Source of the DNA: Janthinobacterium sp. 344
Lineage (GTDB): Bacteria; Pseudomonadota; Gammaproteobacteria; Burkholderiales; Burkholderiaceae_D
Direction: 5' to 3'
Assembly: GCF_900112025.1 (NCBI RefSeq)
Contig: NZ_FOKL01000009.1
Location: forward strand, 186,001-250,000
Length of the DNA stretch: 64,000 nt
Shown: positions 9,901 through 17,239 of the stretch, one piece after another
How the letters are laid out: every line of letters begins with the position of its first letter
How positions within the stretch are numbered: position 1 is the first letter of the stretch
Program-made: the position numbers and the translations under genes
Notes under the pieces: generated by a model
What the model was told of the DNA's origin: nothing
What the model saw: the letters and a program-made list of their open reading frames with translations, nothing else
Database searches by the model: none

Positions 9901-9964
9901 TGATCTGGCGAATGATCTTGCCGCCCGTGCCGCCGAGGCCGACGATCAGATGATTATTTGACAT
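6959..9964 (-). CDS. Tubulin/FtsZ-like GTPase (Tubulin_2-type, about 1000 residues)
   Basis: A 1001-residue cytoplasmic protein. The N-terminus has a Rossmann-like nucleotide loop (HLIVGLGGTGGKIIRQI, residues 5-21), and residues 158-167 carry the tubulin/FtsZ signature GLAGGTGSGS, the phosphate-binding T4 loop. The acidic turn YIDTSTDEL (45-53) fits the tubulin T3 region. Standard FtsZ is about 380 residues; here some 600 further residues form a mainly helical, partly coiled-coil tail. This layout matches the large bacterial tubulin-like family (Pfam Tubulin_2), proposed to act in membrane remodelling and distinct from FtsZ; no function is established. It sits 34 nt downstream of the DUF4384 gene in a tight minus-strand run. 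Family call firm, role unknown. Confidence 0.85.
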   Translation of the reverse strand: MSNNHLIVGLGGTGGKIIRQIKKTIERNKDADGASVSDARFDFLYIDTSTDELDKRDEWKVLGKDIELDRGQVAINTASNIRPVLDDPGSFPGMQGWIEPRAIFDFVKPGIAGAAQRRKLGRMVFAQNAPKFVKAIEERVHDLQAQGKTGVTIHVVCGLAGGTGSGSVVDAVAQIRHQLPEHDKYRILIYAFLPEKNSKRVKDVAGFSNYYANGYAALAELNAMAVGKYHPINLLDGTPMAHDVYFNGCYLINNINEHGIQFEVESELPTIVAEFIYQKTLNKAWEGLHRAEKGENDIINFETEDEAGQSPEKARAKLFLSFGIKRVVVPEQEIKEFLAYGFAEQASRQLMFNNFRQGEGYADEALEKDWGSEVRKAEVLQSLLLTDAHLMLETGILDDDVKNSNWKPPQEYWKQIVNRLAPEIKADKLIEETSWIDVLNTRLAKVFDDTYRTMGGVRKFYEVKGNARLDMARHIGRHIEKELFGRWKSGTASLLQLRHYTDALVLALDERQDVILERIAKMPTVLQGIQQRNTELSAQFNKVGFLGKHLTDKRGGLFADIATQHQDLYVARTTLEGLRFASTLLPFVKEQLLTLRSKIDELHQNLAVATDQFNREKAARLGAADAAYQKRIFDMGAITAILKAMVSDEVSQAARTQRVRQSLINLAGVEVESFEKLNRSISLGSIIGTLSQESARIVELAHGEIAKNLPPVLHVNIVERLQKQYDANKSGLKQFVQSLYDEAGSTLVFNKTEVDRKVGNASPGVYETVGVFLPACEHQKAFRADLESEFKSQRDSASSTTISVGQMPNQIVIMKVTALMPLRYTESLTYLKRHYDGLLGDHNESYLLHGQGNGKTLPPLFARTANETRERGMRKPTLLVANLLQMIKQRPNRQSGLQEWVFIAMEDGLPSSKVLAGASLQDVMETEHPIDLQKSIEKEVARKIETEFQHIDQKNALFKQYTDLATQRFDAAGQDDQDPEFLALRALRDPVRVLIRMPQAS

Positions 9965-9998
9965 AGCGTTCTATCGTGATGGGTGATCGGAAATCGGA

Positions 9999-10922
9999 TT
10001 ATTGGTGCGACAGCTGCAATTTCAGGTACAAGCCGTCGTCCTTGGAAGTGAGGGTCTTGACGATATAGGCCGCCACGTGGCCGCCCGTGTCGGGCTGCAC
10101 GTCTTCGCTGAAGACGATGGCTTTCGAGGCATAGCCCTGGGCAGCGGCCGGCGCGGCAGCGCATTCGCTGTCGGGCGTGAAGACCACGCTCTTGGCGCTG
10201 TAGCCGGCATCGGCCAGCTGCGGCTGCGCGGGATCGACGGTTTTCCACTCGGTGGCGGTTACGGGCGGCGTGGCGGCCGCAGCGACAGCCTGCGCCGGCG
10301 GCGGGCAGGCCGGGCCGCCCACATTGCTGAAGCCGCTATTGCTGGCCACCAGGTCCGGCTGCAGGCTGTCGATCTTCGCCGAGGCTGGCACGTCCAGCGG
10401 CTTTGGCGACAGGTACACTAGCAACTGCTCCGTGCCTGGAGGTCCTTCGAACTCGAAAGCGCCGCGGCCCGGCAGGAAGACCGTGCCCATGGCGTCGATG
10501 AAATTATCCTTGCCCGGCTGCGGGTAGATCTGCGTGACCTTGCCGTCCGGCGCCTGGTTCAGCACATACACGTACGATGGACGGTTGACCTTGACACCGA
10601 GCTGGAACTTCTCGCCGGTATTAAATTTGCGGCTGGCCAGGACATCGCGCGTGGAACCGTCGCTATTCTTGATACGGATGAAGTAGCTGGTGCCGATCTG
10701 GGTATCGATCTTGCTTTTCTTGGCCGCTGCCACCACGTTTTTCTTGGCGACGGCCTTCTTGGCCACGGCCTTGGCGGGTTCGGCAGGCGCTGGCGTGCCC
10801 GTGTTGGCCGTCGACACCGCGCCATCTTCGCCAAAGAACAGCGATTTGGCGCTATAGCCTTCCTGGGCGGCAGCGCCATTCATCAACAGGGCGAGGGAGA
10901 GTGCAATGATTGTTTTTTGCAT
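9999..10922 (-). CDS. Secreted DUF4384-domain protein with three YxxKxxxF motifs
   Basis: A 307-residue protein starting at the ATG at 10922 (MQKTIIALSLALLMNGAAAQ, a Sec signal peptide) with GGAAAG 6 nt upstream. The centre is a DUF4384 domain (SYFIRIKNSDGSTRDVLASR through PGTEQLLVYLSPKPLD), a beta-rich module often found beside caspase-like or kinase genes. A short motif occurs three times: YSAKSLFF right after the signal cleavage site (about residue 23), YSAKSVVF (about 241) and YASKAIVF (about 264). The downstream Asp is shared, and the caspase-like neighbour carries YTGKAIVFSPD. It lies between the caspase-like and tubulin-like genes with short gaps (56 and 34 nt). Probably periplasmic or outer-membrane associated. 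Function unknown. Confidence 0.8.
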   Translation of the reverse strand: MQKTIIALSLALLMNGAAAQEGYSAKSLFFGEDGAVSTANTGTPAPAEPAKAVAKKAVAKKNVVAAAKKSKIDTQIGTSYFIRIKNSDGSTRDVLASRKFNTGEKFQLGVKVNRPSYVYVLNQAPDGKVTQIYPQPGKDNFIDAMGTVFLPGRGAFEFEGPPGTEQLLVYLSPKPLDVPASAKIDSLQPDLVASNSGFSNVGGPACPPPAQAVAAAATPPVTATEWKTVDPAQPQLADAGYSAKSVVFTPDSECAAAPAAAQGYASKAIVFSEDVQPDTGGHVAAYIVKTLTSKDDGLYLKLQLSHQ

Positions 10923-10978
10923 GATTCGCTTTCCAGAAGTCACGCGGGCAGCCGCCAGGCGCCTGCCCGCTGGTGGTT

Positions 10979-12322
10979 TTACAGATACAGATTGTCTTGC
11001 TTGGCAGGGAAGGTGGTGTACTTGCGGGGCATTTGCTCTACCTTGCCACCGCTGACCTGCCGGGCCTTGGCCGAGGTAAAGTCACGCGCTTGCTCGAAGG
11101 CAGGCTCGATCTCGCCACGGCTTTTCTCCAGATAGGCAAAGAACGCCTGCGTGAAGAAGGACCCGCGCAAGGTTTCCGCCGGCGCCAGGGGATTGGCAAA
11201 CTCGCCGATCTCGCGCACCGGACCCAACGCGATCTGGCCGGCGCTGGTGGCGGTAATCACCGTGTAGCTATTGCGGCTGCGGTCGATCTTCTGCGGCGTG
11301 CCCAGACGCCGCGCCTTCTCGTTGGCCGCCGCCTCGTCCGGACTGAAGACGATGGCCTTGCCCGTGTATTTCTCGCCCGTCCAGGCTGCCAGCGACACAC
11401 CTTCGCGCTCGGGCTGGCCATTGTTGGCCTTCAGAATGAACGCGGTCGACTCGTCCTTGACGTCGTTCAGCATTTCGCCGCTGTAGCAGGTATCGATGAA
11501 GACGCGCGTCTCGCGGCTGGGCTTTTGCGCCAATTGCTGCAATAGCGTATCGGAGACCGACGTTTCCTGTACCTCCAAGGCAAAATCGTGCGCATCGCCG
11601 CGTTTGCCGCTGCTGCCGGAATCGTAGGCGATGATGGACATGCGGCGCTGGTCGAGGCCCTCCGGCGACGGTATGGGAGGCGTGCCGTGGCTGGACACAT
11701 AGATGAACAGGCTGTCGTTGGCCCGCAAGCTGGTGGCCACTTCGGCAATCTTTGTCTCGATATTCGCCTTCGTTGCCTGGTTGCCAAACAGCGACGTCAC
11801 CTGATAGCCGGTGCGGCGCAGGCGCTCGGCCACCACGCGCGCATCGTCCTCGCCCTGAATGGCAGGAATCTTGGCGCCGTTGCGGAATTCATTGATGCCG
11901 ACAACCAGCGCGCGCTTTTGCGGCGCCCCCAGGATGGCCAGCTTTTGCGCATTGCGCTGCTTGAAGAAATCGGCGCTGGCCTGCTGCGCATCCTTTTCCC
12001 AGTGGCGCTGCTTGATATTGTCCGGGTAGATCGGCGACGTCGTCTTCAAGCCGACGATCGATTGCGTGATGACGAAGGCCCGCTCGACCTCCTGCTCATT
12101 CTGATAACTGCCGGCCAGGCGCACGCGGCCTACCTGGTCGCGCACCACGCTGGCATTCGGTAATCCGTGCTGCTTGAATTTCACGCTGATTTTCTGCAGC
12201 AGTTCCGGCGGCACATCGTAGGAATAATACACGGGCTGATAGCCAGGTAATTGATTGGCGGCACAACCAGCAAGCAACAGCATGGCAAGGACGGCAAGGC
12301 TGCGCCATAGCGATTTCATCAT
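10979..12322 (-). CDS. Caspase-like (peptidase C14) lipoprotein with BON-like domain
   Basis: A 447-residue protein. The N-terminus is a lipoprotein signal (SLAVLAMLLLAGCAAN, lipobox Cys20). A BON-like segment follows (VGRVRLAGSYQNEQEVERAF). The caspase fold runs from KRALVVGINEFRNGA, with the catalytic dyad histidine in FIYVSSHGTPP (H212) and cysteine in VFIDTCYSGEM (C279), both intact. Caspase-like C14 enzymes cut after acidic or basic residues. The motif KYTGKAIVFSPDEA is at 318-331. The lipobox puts the enzyme at the cell envelope, facing the periplasm, unlike typical cytoplasmic bacterial caspases. I chose ATG 12322; a GTG three codons earlier is possible and neither has a strong ribosome site. 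It lies 90 nt downstream of the glycine-zipper gene. Confidence 0.87.
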   Translation of the reverse strand: MMKSLWRSLAVLAMLLLAGCAANQLPGYQPVYYSYDVPPELLQKISVKFKQHGLPNASVVRDQVGRVRLAGSYQNEQEVERAFVITQSIVGLKTTSPIYPDNIKQRHWEKDAQQASADFFKQRNAQKLAILGAPQKRALVVGINEFRNGAKIPAIQGEDDARVVAERLRRTGYQVTSLFGNQATKANIETKIAEVATSLRANDSLFIYVSSHGTPPIPSPEGLDQRRMSIIAYDSGSSGKRGDAHDFALEVQETSVSDTLLQQLAQKPSRETRVFIDTCYSGEMLNDVKDESTAFILKANNGQPEREGVSLAAWTGEKYTGKAIVFSPDEAAANEKARRLGTPQKIDRSRNSYTVITATSAGQIALGPVREIGEFANPLAPAETLRGSFFTQAFFAYLEKSRGEIEPAFEQARDFTSAKARQVSGGKVEQMPRKYTTFPAKQDNLYL

Positions 12323-12412
12323 GGGATGCACTTATGTAGGGAATGGGGAAATGCAGCAAGCCGCCTGAAAATAAAGACGGCCTGCCCGTTACCAAAAAAA
12401 ATCAGGACTGAC

Positions 12413-13159
12413 TTAAATAATGGTAACTGTCTTCGATTCGCTCACCAGCGGGCTGCTGGCGGTTTTCATCTGCACTTCATAACGCAGCTGCATGCCCGGC
12501 TTGAAATCGGAGGAAAGCGGGAAGTTAATACTGTCGGTATGCTGCGCCGGCTCGAAAGTCTTGACTTCCGTGGCCCGGCCGGCCGTAAACGGCATAGGCT
12601 CTTCCTTGCCATTTTCGATAATGTAGATTTTCCGCGAGATTTCCACCGGAGTTTCGGCATCATCTGGCGTCAATACCGTGAATTTGGTATTCATGGGAAT
12701 GCTGGCAGTGCCGCTTGGCACGGACGTCGGCATGTCGATGCCCACGATGGCAGTTTTGATGCCTTCGCTCGGCTTGTATTTGGCAGCCTTCTTGGCTTGC
12801 GCCAGGGTTGCCGAACGGGTGATGTTCGACGCCGGCACCCAGCCAGGATTCTTGGTGTAGCACGTATCGGTCGCCTCGTAATACGCCTTGACGAAGCCGA
12901 TGCCGCCACCCGCCAGCGCGCCCAGCGCCGTTGCCTTGATGGCATCTTTTTTCTTCATTCCGCCGAACAGCGACGCCCCCAGGCCCGTCAAGGCGCCCAC
13001 GGCGGCGCCCTTGGCAGTGGCCGTCACCTGCTCCGACTGTACGCACGCATTCAGATCGGCGTAAGCGGATTCCTGCGCCGCCACGTTGGCTGAAACAAAG
13101 GTCAGCGCACACAGCACGGCAGTAGCCATTTTCGACGCGGGGAAAATCGGGTTCATCAT
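12413..13159 (-). CDS. Glycine-zipper envelope protein, first gene of the tubulin/caspase cluster
   Basis: About 248 residues from the paired ATGs at 13159/13156. The signal peptide ends SANVAAQ. A glycine-zipper segment follows (AAVGALTGLGASLFGG, then ATALGALAGGGIGF), of the kind that inserts in or packs against membranes. The C-terminal half (from about residue 130) looks like a beta-sandwich, with FTVLTPDDAETPVEISRKIY and LRYEVQMKTASSPLVSESK. The open frame runs 57 codons further upstream, but those residues lack any signal-like feature. The upstream ribosome site is weak. It is the promoter-proximal gene of the minus-strand cluster. Function not recognised. Confidence 0.78.
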   Translation of the reverse strand: MMNPIFPASKMATAVLCALTFVSANVAAQESAYADLNACVQSEQVTATAKGAAVGALTGLGASLFGGMKKKDAIKATALGALAGGGIGFVKAYYEATDTCYTKNPGWVPASNITRSATLAQAKKAAKYKPSEGIKTAIVGIDMPTSVPSGTASIPMNTKFTVLTPDDAETPVEISRKIYIIENGKEEPMPFTAGRATEVKTFEPAQHTDSINFPLSSDFKPGMQLRYEVQMKTASSPLVSESKTVTII

Positions 13160-13657
13160 TATAGTTATCGTTTCAAATAAAGAAAAACAGGTTGAAGGCC
13201 GCGCCACGGGTACGCCATTCGCTATGCCATTGCGCATGCATACCCGCTGGGCGGGGAATTCATCGGCAACAGCGCCAGAAATCAGCCCGGAAAAATAGAA
13301 GCAATCACCATGCATTAACTTCCAAGCCATGCCGCATTCTCGGCACGCAGGTCGTCACCAGGAAAATATATTTCCACACGGAATTTATTGTAACTGAATT
13401 TAAAAATAATGAAAAATAAAATTAAGAGACCGCCAATAACAATTGCAAATATTTTATTTAAAAATAATTTCCCATCCCTTTTCCTGCGAATTAAATTAAA
13501 AATGCATTGTTACTTTTGGATAGATTTCACGCACTCATTTCATGCATATAAAATCCAATAATCAAACGTCATTTGAAAATTAATATCCGCCAGGCGCCAA
13601 ATCATTTAAGCGGGGAAATGCTGATAATATGCGGCTTCCAGCCCGATTCCGCGGGCC
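13160..13657. other. AT-rich non-coding stretch upstream of the tubulin/caspase cluster
   Basis: About 500 bases with no credible gene. From about 13370 to 13580 the sequence is strongly AT-rich (long A/T runs such as AAATATTTTATTTAAAAATAA), in sharp contrast to the GC-rich surroundings. It probably contains the minus-strand promoter for the cluster starting at 13159, but I cannot pick a single convincing -35/-10 pair. Confidence 0.6.
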
Positions 13658-13698
13658 AGAAACAGCAAGGGCGCCACATGGGCGCCCTTGCTGTTTCT
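13658..13698 (-). terminator. Perfect 18-bp hairpin terminator after msbA
   Basis: AGAAACAGCAAGGGCGCC at 13658-13675 is exactly complementary to 13681-13698 around a 5-nt loop. On the minus strand it starts 34 nt after the msbA stop codon. The U-rich part is included in the stem (CTGTTTCT) rather than following it. The hairpin would work in either direction, insulating msbA from the AT-rich region. Confidence 0.7.
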
Positions 13699-13731
13699 GT
13701 TTTCAGCGGCACACGGCGCCGCCCGCGCCTG

Positions 13732-15567
13732 TCAACCCACGCTTTCCCGCTGCGGCGACAACTGGCTCGCATGCAGCCGCGCATACGCGCCGCCCTGTTG
13801 CAGCAAGGCCGCATGGCTGCCCGACTCGACCAGGCGGCCGCCCTGCATGACGACGATGCGGTCGGCGCTTTCGATGGTCGACAGGCGGTGGGCGATGACG
13901 ACGGTGGTGCGGTTGCGCATCAGCACTTCCAGCGCGGCCTGCACCTGGCGTTCCGATTCCGTGTCCAGGGCGCTGGTGGCCTCGTCGAGCAGCAAAATCG
14001 GCGCGTCCTTGTACAGCGCGCGCGCGATGGCCAGGCGCTGGCGTTGCCCGCCCGACAGGCGCGAACCGTTCTGGCCCGCCTGCGTGGCGTAGCCTTGCGG
14101 CAGCTGCATGATGAAATCGTGGGCATACGCGGCGCGCGCCGACGCTTCGATGCGGGCCATGTCCGGCGCCGGGTCGCCATACGCGATATTCGCCGCCATG
14201 GTGTCGTTGAACAGGATCACATCCTGGCTGACGAGGGCGAACTGGCGCCGCAAGGCCAGCAAGGCGTAGTCGCGCAAGTCCACGCCATCGAGCAGGATCT
14301 GGCCGCTGCTGACGTCATAGAAGCGCGGCAGCAGGCCCAGCAAGGTGGTCTTGCCGCCGCCGGAACCGCCCACCAGCGCCACCGTTTCGCCGGCGCGGAT
14401 ATCGAGCGAGATATGGCTCAAGGCCGTGGGCGCATCGGGATCGTCGCTGTTGTAGCGGAAACTCACGTCTTGCAGCGACAAATTGCCCTCGACCGTGGCC
14501 GGCGCGACCGTGCCCGGGTCCGGTTCCAGCGGCGTGTCGATCAGGCTGAAGACGGACTCTGCCGCTGCCAGGCCACGCTGCAGCGGCTCATTGATCTTGG
14601 TCAGGTTCTTGATCGGCGACTGCATGGCCATCAGCGCGCCCATGAAGGCGACGAAGGCGCCGGGCGTGATGGCGCCGCTTTGCGCGCGCAGCATGGCAAA
14701 ATAAATCACGGACGACAGGGTAATACCGACCAGCATCATGATGAAGCCGGAATTCATGGCCGAGGTGGCGGCATGCTTGACGGCCAGCTGGCGGTTGCGC
14801 TTGACCACGTCGACGAAACGCGCCTGCTCGTACTGTTGTCCGCCAAAAATCTTCACCACGCGCTGGCCACCGATGCTCTCGTCCAGCACGGACGTCAGCT
14901 CGCCCACGGCTTGCTGCGAACTCTTGCTCAGGTGGCGCATGCGGCGCCCCGCCAGGGTCACGACGATGGCCACGATGGGCATCGAGGCCATGCAGAACAG
15001 GGCCAGTTTCACGTCAATGCTGAACAGCAGGATCAGGTAGCCGAGCGTGGCGACGGAATCGCGCACCATCACGTTGAGCACGTTCAAGCCCGCCTGCGAC
15101 ACCTGGCTGGCGTCGAAAGCGACGCGCGACTGCGTCAGGCTGGTGGTGGTGGTGTCGAAAAAGCGGCTGGGCAGGCGCATGATGGTGGCGAACATCTGTT
15201 CGCGCAAATCGGCCTGCACCCGGCTCGACAGCCATACGGAACCGTAATCGCCGGAAAAACTGGACACCATGCGCAGCGCGGCCAGCCCCAGGATCGTCGC
15301 GGGAATCACCCACAGGTCCACCTGTCCCGCCTGGGCCGGCAGGAAGCGGTCAACCCAGCCCTGCAGCACGCCCATCACGCCGGACGTGGGCGCGACCTGC
15401 GCGGTCGCCGTCTCGCGCATGGCGTCGACAACGTTTTGCAACTGGCGGATTAACAACACATCGGTGGCGGACGCCACGCCTACCGCCAGCAAGGTGGCGG
15501 CAACGATGGCGCCGTAGCGGCGAAACTGGCCGACCAGGCGGAAAAACAGGAGGCGACTTTGCTGCAT
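13732..15567 (-). CDS. msbA: MsbA-type lipid A flippase (ABC transporter, fused permease and ATPase)
   Basis: A 611-residue half-transporter that as a dimer flips lipid A-core across the inner membrane. Six transmembrane helices fill roughly residues 15-310. The ATPase domain has Walker A VGGSGGGKTTLLGLLPRFYD, the ABC signature LSGGQRQRLAIARALY, and Walker B ILLLDEATSALD with the following H-loop (VIAHRLST). I chose the ATG at 15567 (MQQSRLLFFRLVGQ); the open frame extends upstream without typical family sequence. The ribosome site is poor. It appears to be transcribed alone, ending at the hairpin at 13658. Lipid A specificity is inferred from family resemblance. Confidence 0.9.
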   Translation of the reverse strand: MQQSRLLFFRLVGQFRRYGAIVAATLLAVGVASATDVLLIRQLQNVVDAMRETATAQVAPTSGVMGVLQGWVDRFLPAQAGQVDLWVIPATILGLAALRMVSSFSGDYGSVWLSSRVQADLREQMFATIMRLPSRFFDTTTTSLTQSRVAFDASQVSQAGLNVLNVMVRDSVATLGYLILLFSIDVKLALFCMASMPIVAIVVTLAGRRMRHLSKSSQQAVGELTSVLDESIGGQRVVKIFGGQQYEQARFVDVVKRNRQLAVKHAATSAMNSGFIMMLVGITLSSVIYFAMLRAQSGAITPGAFVAFMGALMAMQSPIKNLTKINEPLQRGLAAAESVFSLIDTPLEPDPGTVAPATVEGNLSLQDVSFRYNSDDPDAPTALSHISLDIRAGETVALVGGSGGGKTTLLGLLPRFYDVSSGQILLDGVDLRDYALLALRRQFALVSQDVILFNDTMAANIAYGDPAPDMARIEASARAAYAHDFIMQLPQGYATQAGQNGSRLSGGQRQRLAIARALYKDAPILLLDEATSALDTESERQVQAALEVLMRNRTTVVIAHRLSTIESADRIVVMQGGRLVESGSHAALLQQGGAYARLHASQLSPQRESVG

Positions 15568-15686
15568 GTAGATGGGGGGAAAGAATAAGGGAAAGCGTGA
15601 TTCTACCGCTTGTGCGGCTTCCCCATGAGAAAGTCGTCGACGCGCCAGGGATTTTCCCGGCGCGAGAAAAGTGCATAAATTACAAT

Positions 15687-16070
15687 TTACGTCTTCGCCA
15701 CTTTCCAGCCCTGCGTGCCCGCCTTGCACACTTTCAGCTTCAGGGTTTGCTCCTGGCCCTTGGCGCTCAAGGCCACCTGCACCTTGCGGCAGGTTTGCGC
15801 ATCGGTCTTTTCCGTGTCGCTGGCCGTGATCTCGGCGTTGATGCGCACGGAATTGCGCAAGCCTTCATTGCTCCATTGCGTGGTTTCGCCATCTTTTTTC
15901 TCGTTCAGCACGTCGGTGACGGCTTTCACGAAGACGGGCTTGTCGTTCTTGTTCAGGTAAGCCATCGGCGTATCGGCCAGGAAACCCAGGCCGACGGCCG
16001 AAGCGCTGGCGCTGAAGACGGCGCTGCCGAGGATCAGGATGGACAACAATTTGCTGGTATGAATGCGCAT
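15687..16070 (-). CDS. Small secreted surface-antigen-like protein
   Basis: A 127-residue protein starting at ATG 16070, with AAGGAG 8 nt upstream. A signal peptide (LLSILILGSAVFSASASA) is followed by a short linker and a conserved-looking C-terminal domain with TTQWSNEGLRNSVRINAEI, a TCRKVQVAL cysteine and a closing KVCKAGTQGWKVA. That arrangement resembles the C-terminal domain of small outer-membrane antigens (17-kDa / RT0821-type), in which two cysteines may form a disulfide. Function unknown. It lies 49 nt downstream of the Dyp peroxidase gene on the same strand, so the two may be co-transcribed. Confidence 0.7.
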   Translation of the reverse strand: MRIHTSKLLSILILGSAVFSASASAVGLGFLADTPMAYLNKNDKPVFVKAVTDVLNEKKDGETTQWSNEGLRNSVRINAEITASDTEKTDAQTCRKVQVALSAKGQEQTLKLKVCKAGTQGWKVAKT

Positions 16071-16119
16071 GGAATGCTCCTTGTAATAAAGTAATAAACG
16101 GAAACTGCCGGGACGGCAC

Positions 16120-17082
16120 TCAGCCGGGATCCGCCGGCGAAATACCCATCGCCAGCAAGGCGTCGATGCTGGGGACAAAATAGATCGCCGACGACAGTGC
16201 CGTGGAAAACTCCAGCAGCCGGTCCGTTTTGGTGACGCCATCATAGCCTACGCCGTACATTTGCCGCAGCATGCCCATGCTGACCGTGATGTCCTTGCAA
16301 AAACCGACAAACATGATGCCCGCCTCGCTGGCATTGGCATAGTTGGCATTGCGGCGCACGATATCGACTTCCTCGCCATCGCGGATAAACTGGTTGCGGC
16401 CCACGTGGGAATCCACGGGCAAGGGCGACAGTTCATGGCTGCCCGCCTTGGTGCGGCCCCACACCTGCTCGGCCGCATGCACGGGCAAGGCGCGCAGGCG
16501 CTCCACGTCCATGCGCCATTTCTGCAGCAGCACGGTGGAGCCGCCCGCCCCCGCCTCGCCATCGGGAATGATGGCCACGCCGTGGGCGCGGAACGGATTC
16601 GGGTTGGCGACGCCGTCGGCAAAGCCGTCGAACGTCACATTATTATGATACGGAAAACACACCTGCTCGCTGGCCAGCGCCGCAACGGGCGCCAGCAAGG
16701 TCAGCGCCGTGCGCATGCTGTCGTACAGGGTGGCGGCGTTCGACTGCGTGATCCAGACCCAGAGATCGTGCTGGGTGGCCGGCGCCGTCTTGCCATTGGC
16801 GCCCACCAGGTCGTGTTCGAACGACGCCAGCTTGTCCGGCACGCCGCCCGGACAGGCCGCGCGCCACAGTTCCGGCCTGAATCCCAGCACCACATTGGCC
16901 GTGCCGCCCGTCAGCTGATGGTGGCGGTTCAGGGTGGGATCGAGGATGCCCGTCAAGCCGGACTCCCACAGCCGGCCCAGCAGCTTGAACAGCTGGCGCG
17001 TCGGCACGCCCGCCTTGAGATTGAACTGCAAATGCACTTCGTCGCGCGCGACGACGGACAGCATGCTTTGTGGAATTGCCAT
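16120..17082 (-). CDS. Dyp-type (dye-decolorising) heme peroxidase
   Basis: A 320-residue protein of the YfeX-like Dyp peroxidase class, which oxidises phenolic or porphyrin substrates with hydrogen peroxide. The hallmark GXXDG motif is present as TFDGFADGVANP, with the catalytic aspartate. The likely proximal heme histidine is in LPVDSHVGRNQF, and the distal arginine is in DIVRRNANYAN. The ATG at 17082 has AAAAGGAA 8 nt upstream. There is no Tat signal, so it should be cytoplasmic. It is divergent from the MocR-type regulator across about 157 nt, which may control it (inference). Confidence 0.9.
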   Translation of the reverse strand: MAIPQSMLSVVARDEVHLQFNLKAGVPTRQLFKLLGRLWESGLTGILDPTLNRHHQLTGGTANVVLGFRPELWRAACPGGVPDKLASFEHDLVGANGKTAPATQHDLWVWITQSNAATLYDSMRTALTLLAPVAALASEQVCFPYHNNVTFDGFADGVANPNPFRAHGVAIIPDGEAGAGGSTVLLQKWRMDVERLRALPVHAAEQVWGRTKAGSHELSPLPVDSHVGRNQFIRDGEEVDIVRRNANYANASEAGIMFVGFCKDITVSMGMLRQMYGVGYDGVTKTDRLLEFSTALSSAIYFVPSIDALLAMGISPADPG

Positions 17083-17239
17083 GGCATGGTTCCTTTTCCA
17101 TTTGTGTGTTGATAATAATCCAGGTCGCGCCACCTGCCAGTTTCATTTCAGCAACATGCCTTGCCGGCGCCATGCGCCACCATGAATTGAACGATAATGC
17201 GATGACGTAGAGCAAGAATCAAAGACGGGATGCCATCGC

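Noticed and set aside
4787-9961. A 1724-codon open frame on the plus strand, antisense to the tubulin cluster
   Set aside because: It is His/Arg/Gln-rich with no domain, lies opposite credible genes and reflects GC-biased third positions.
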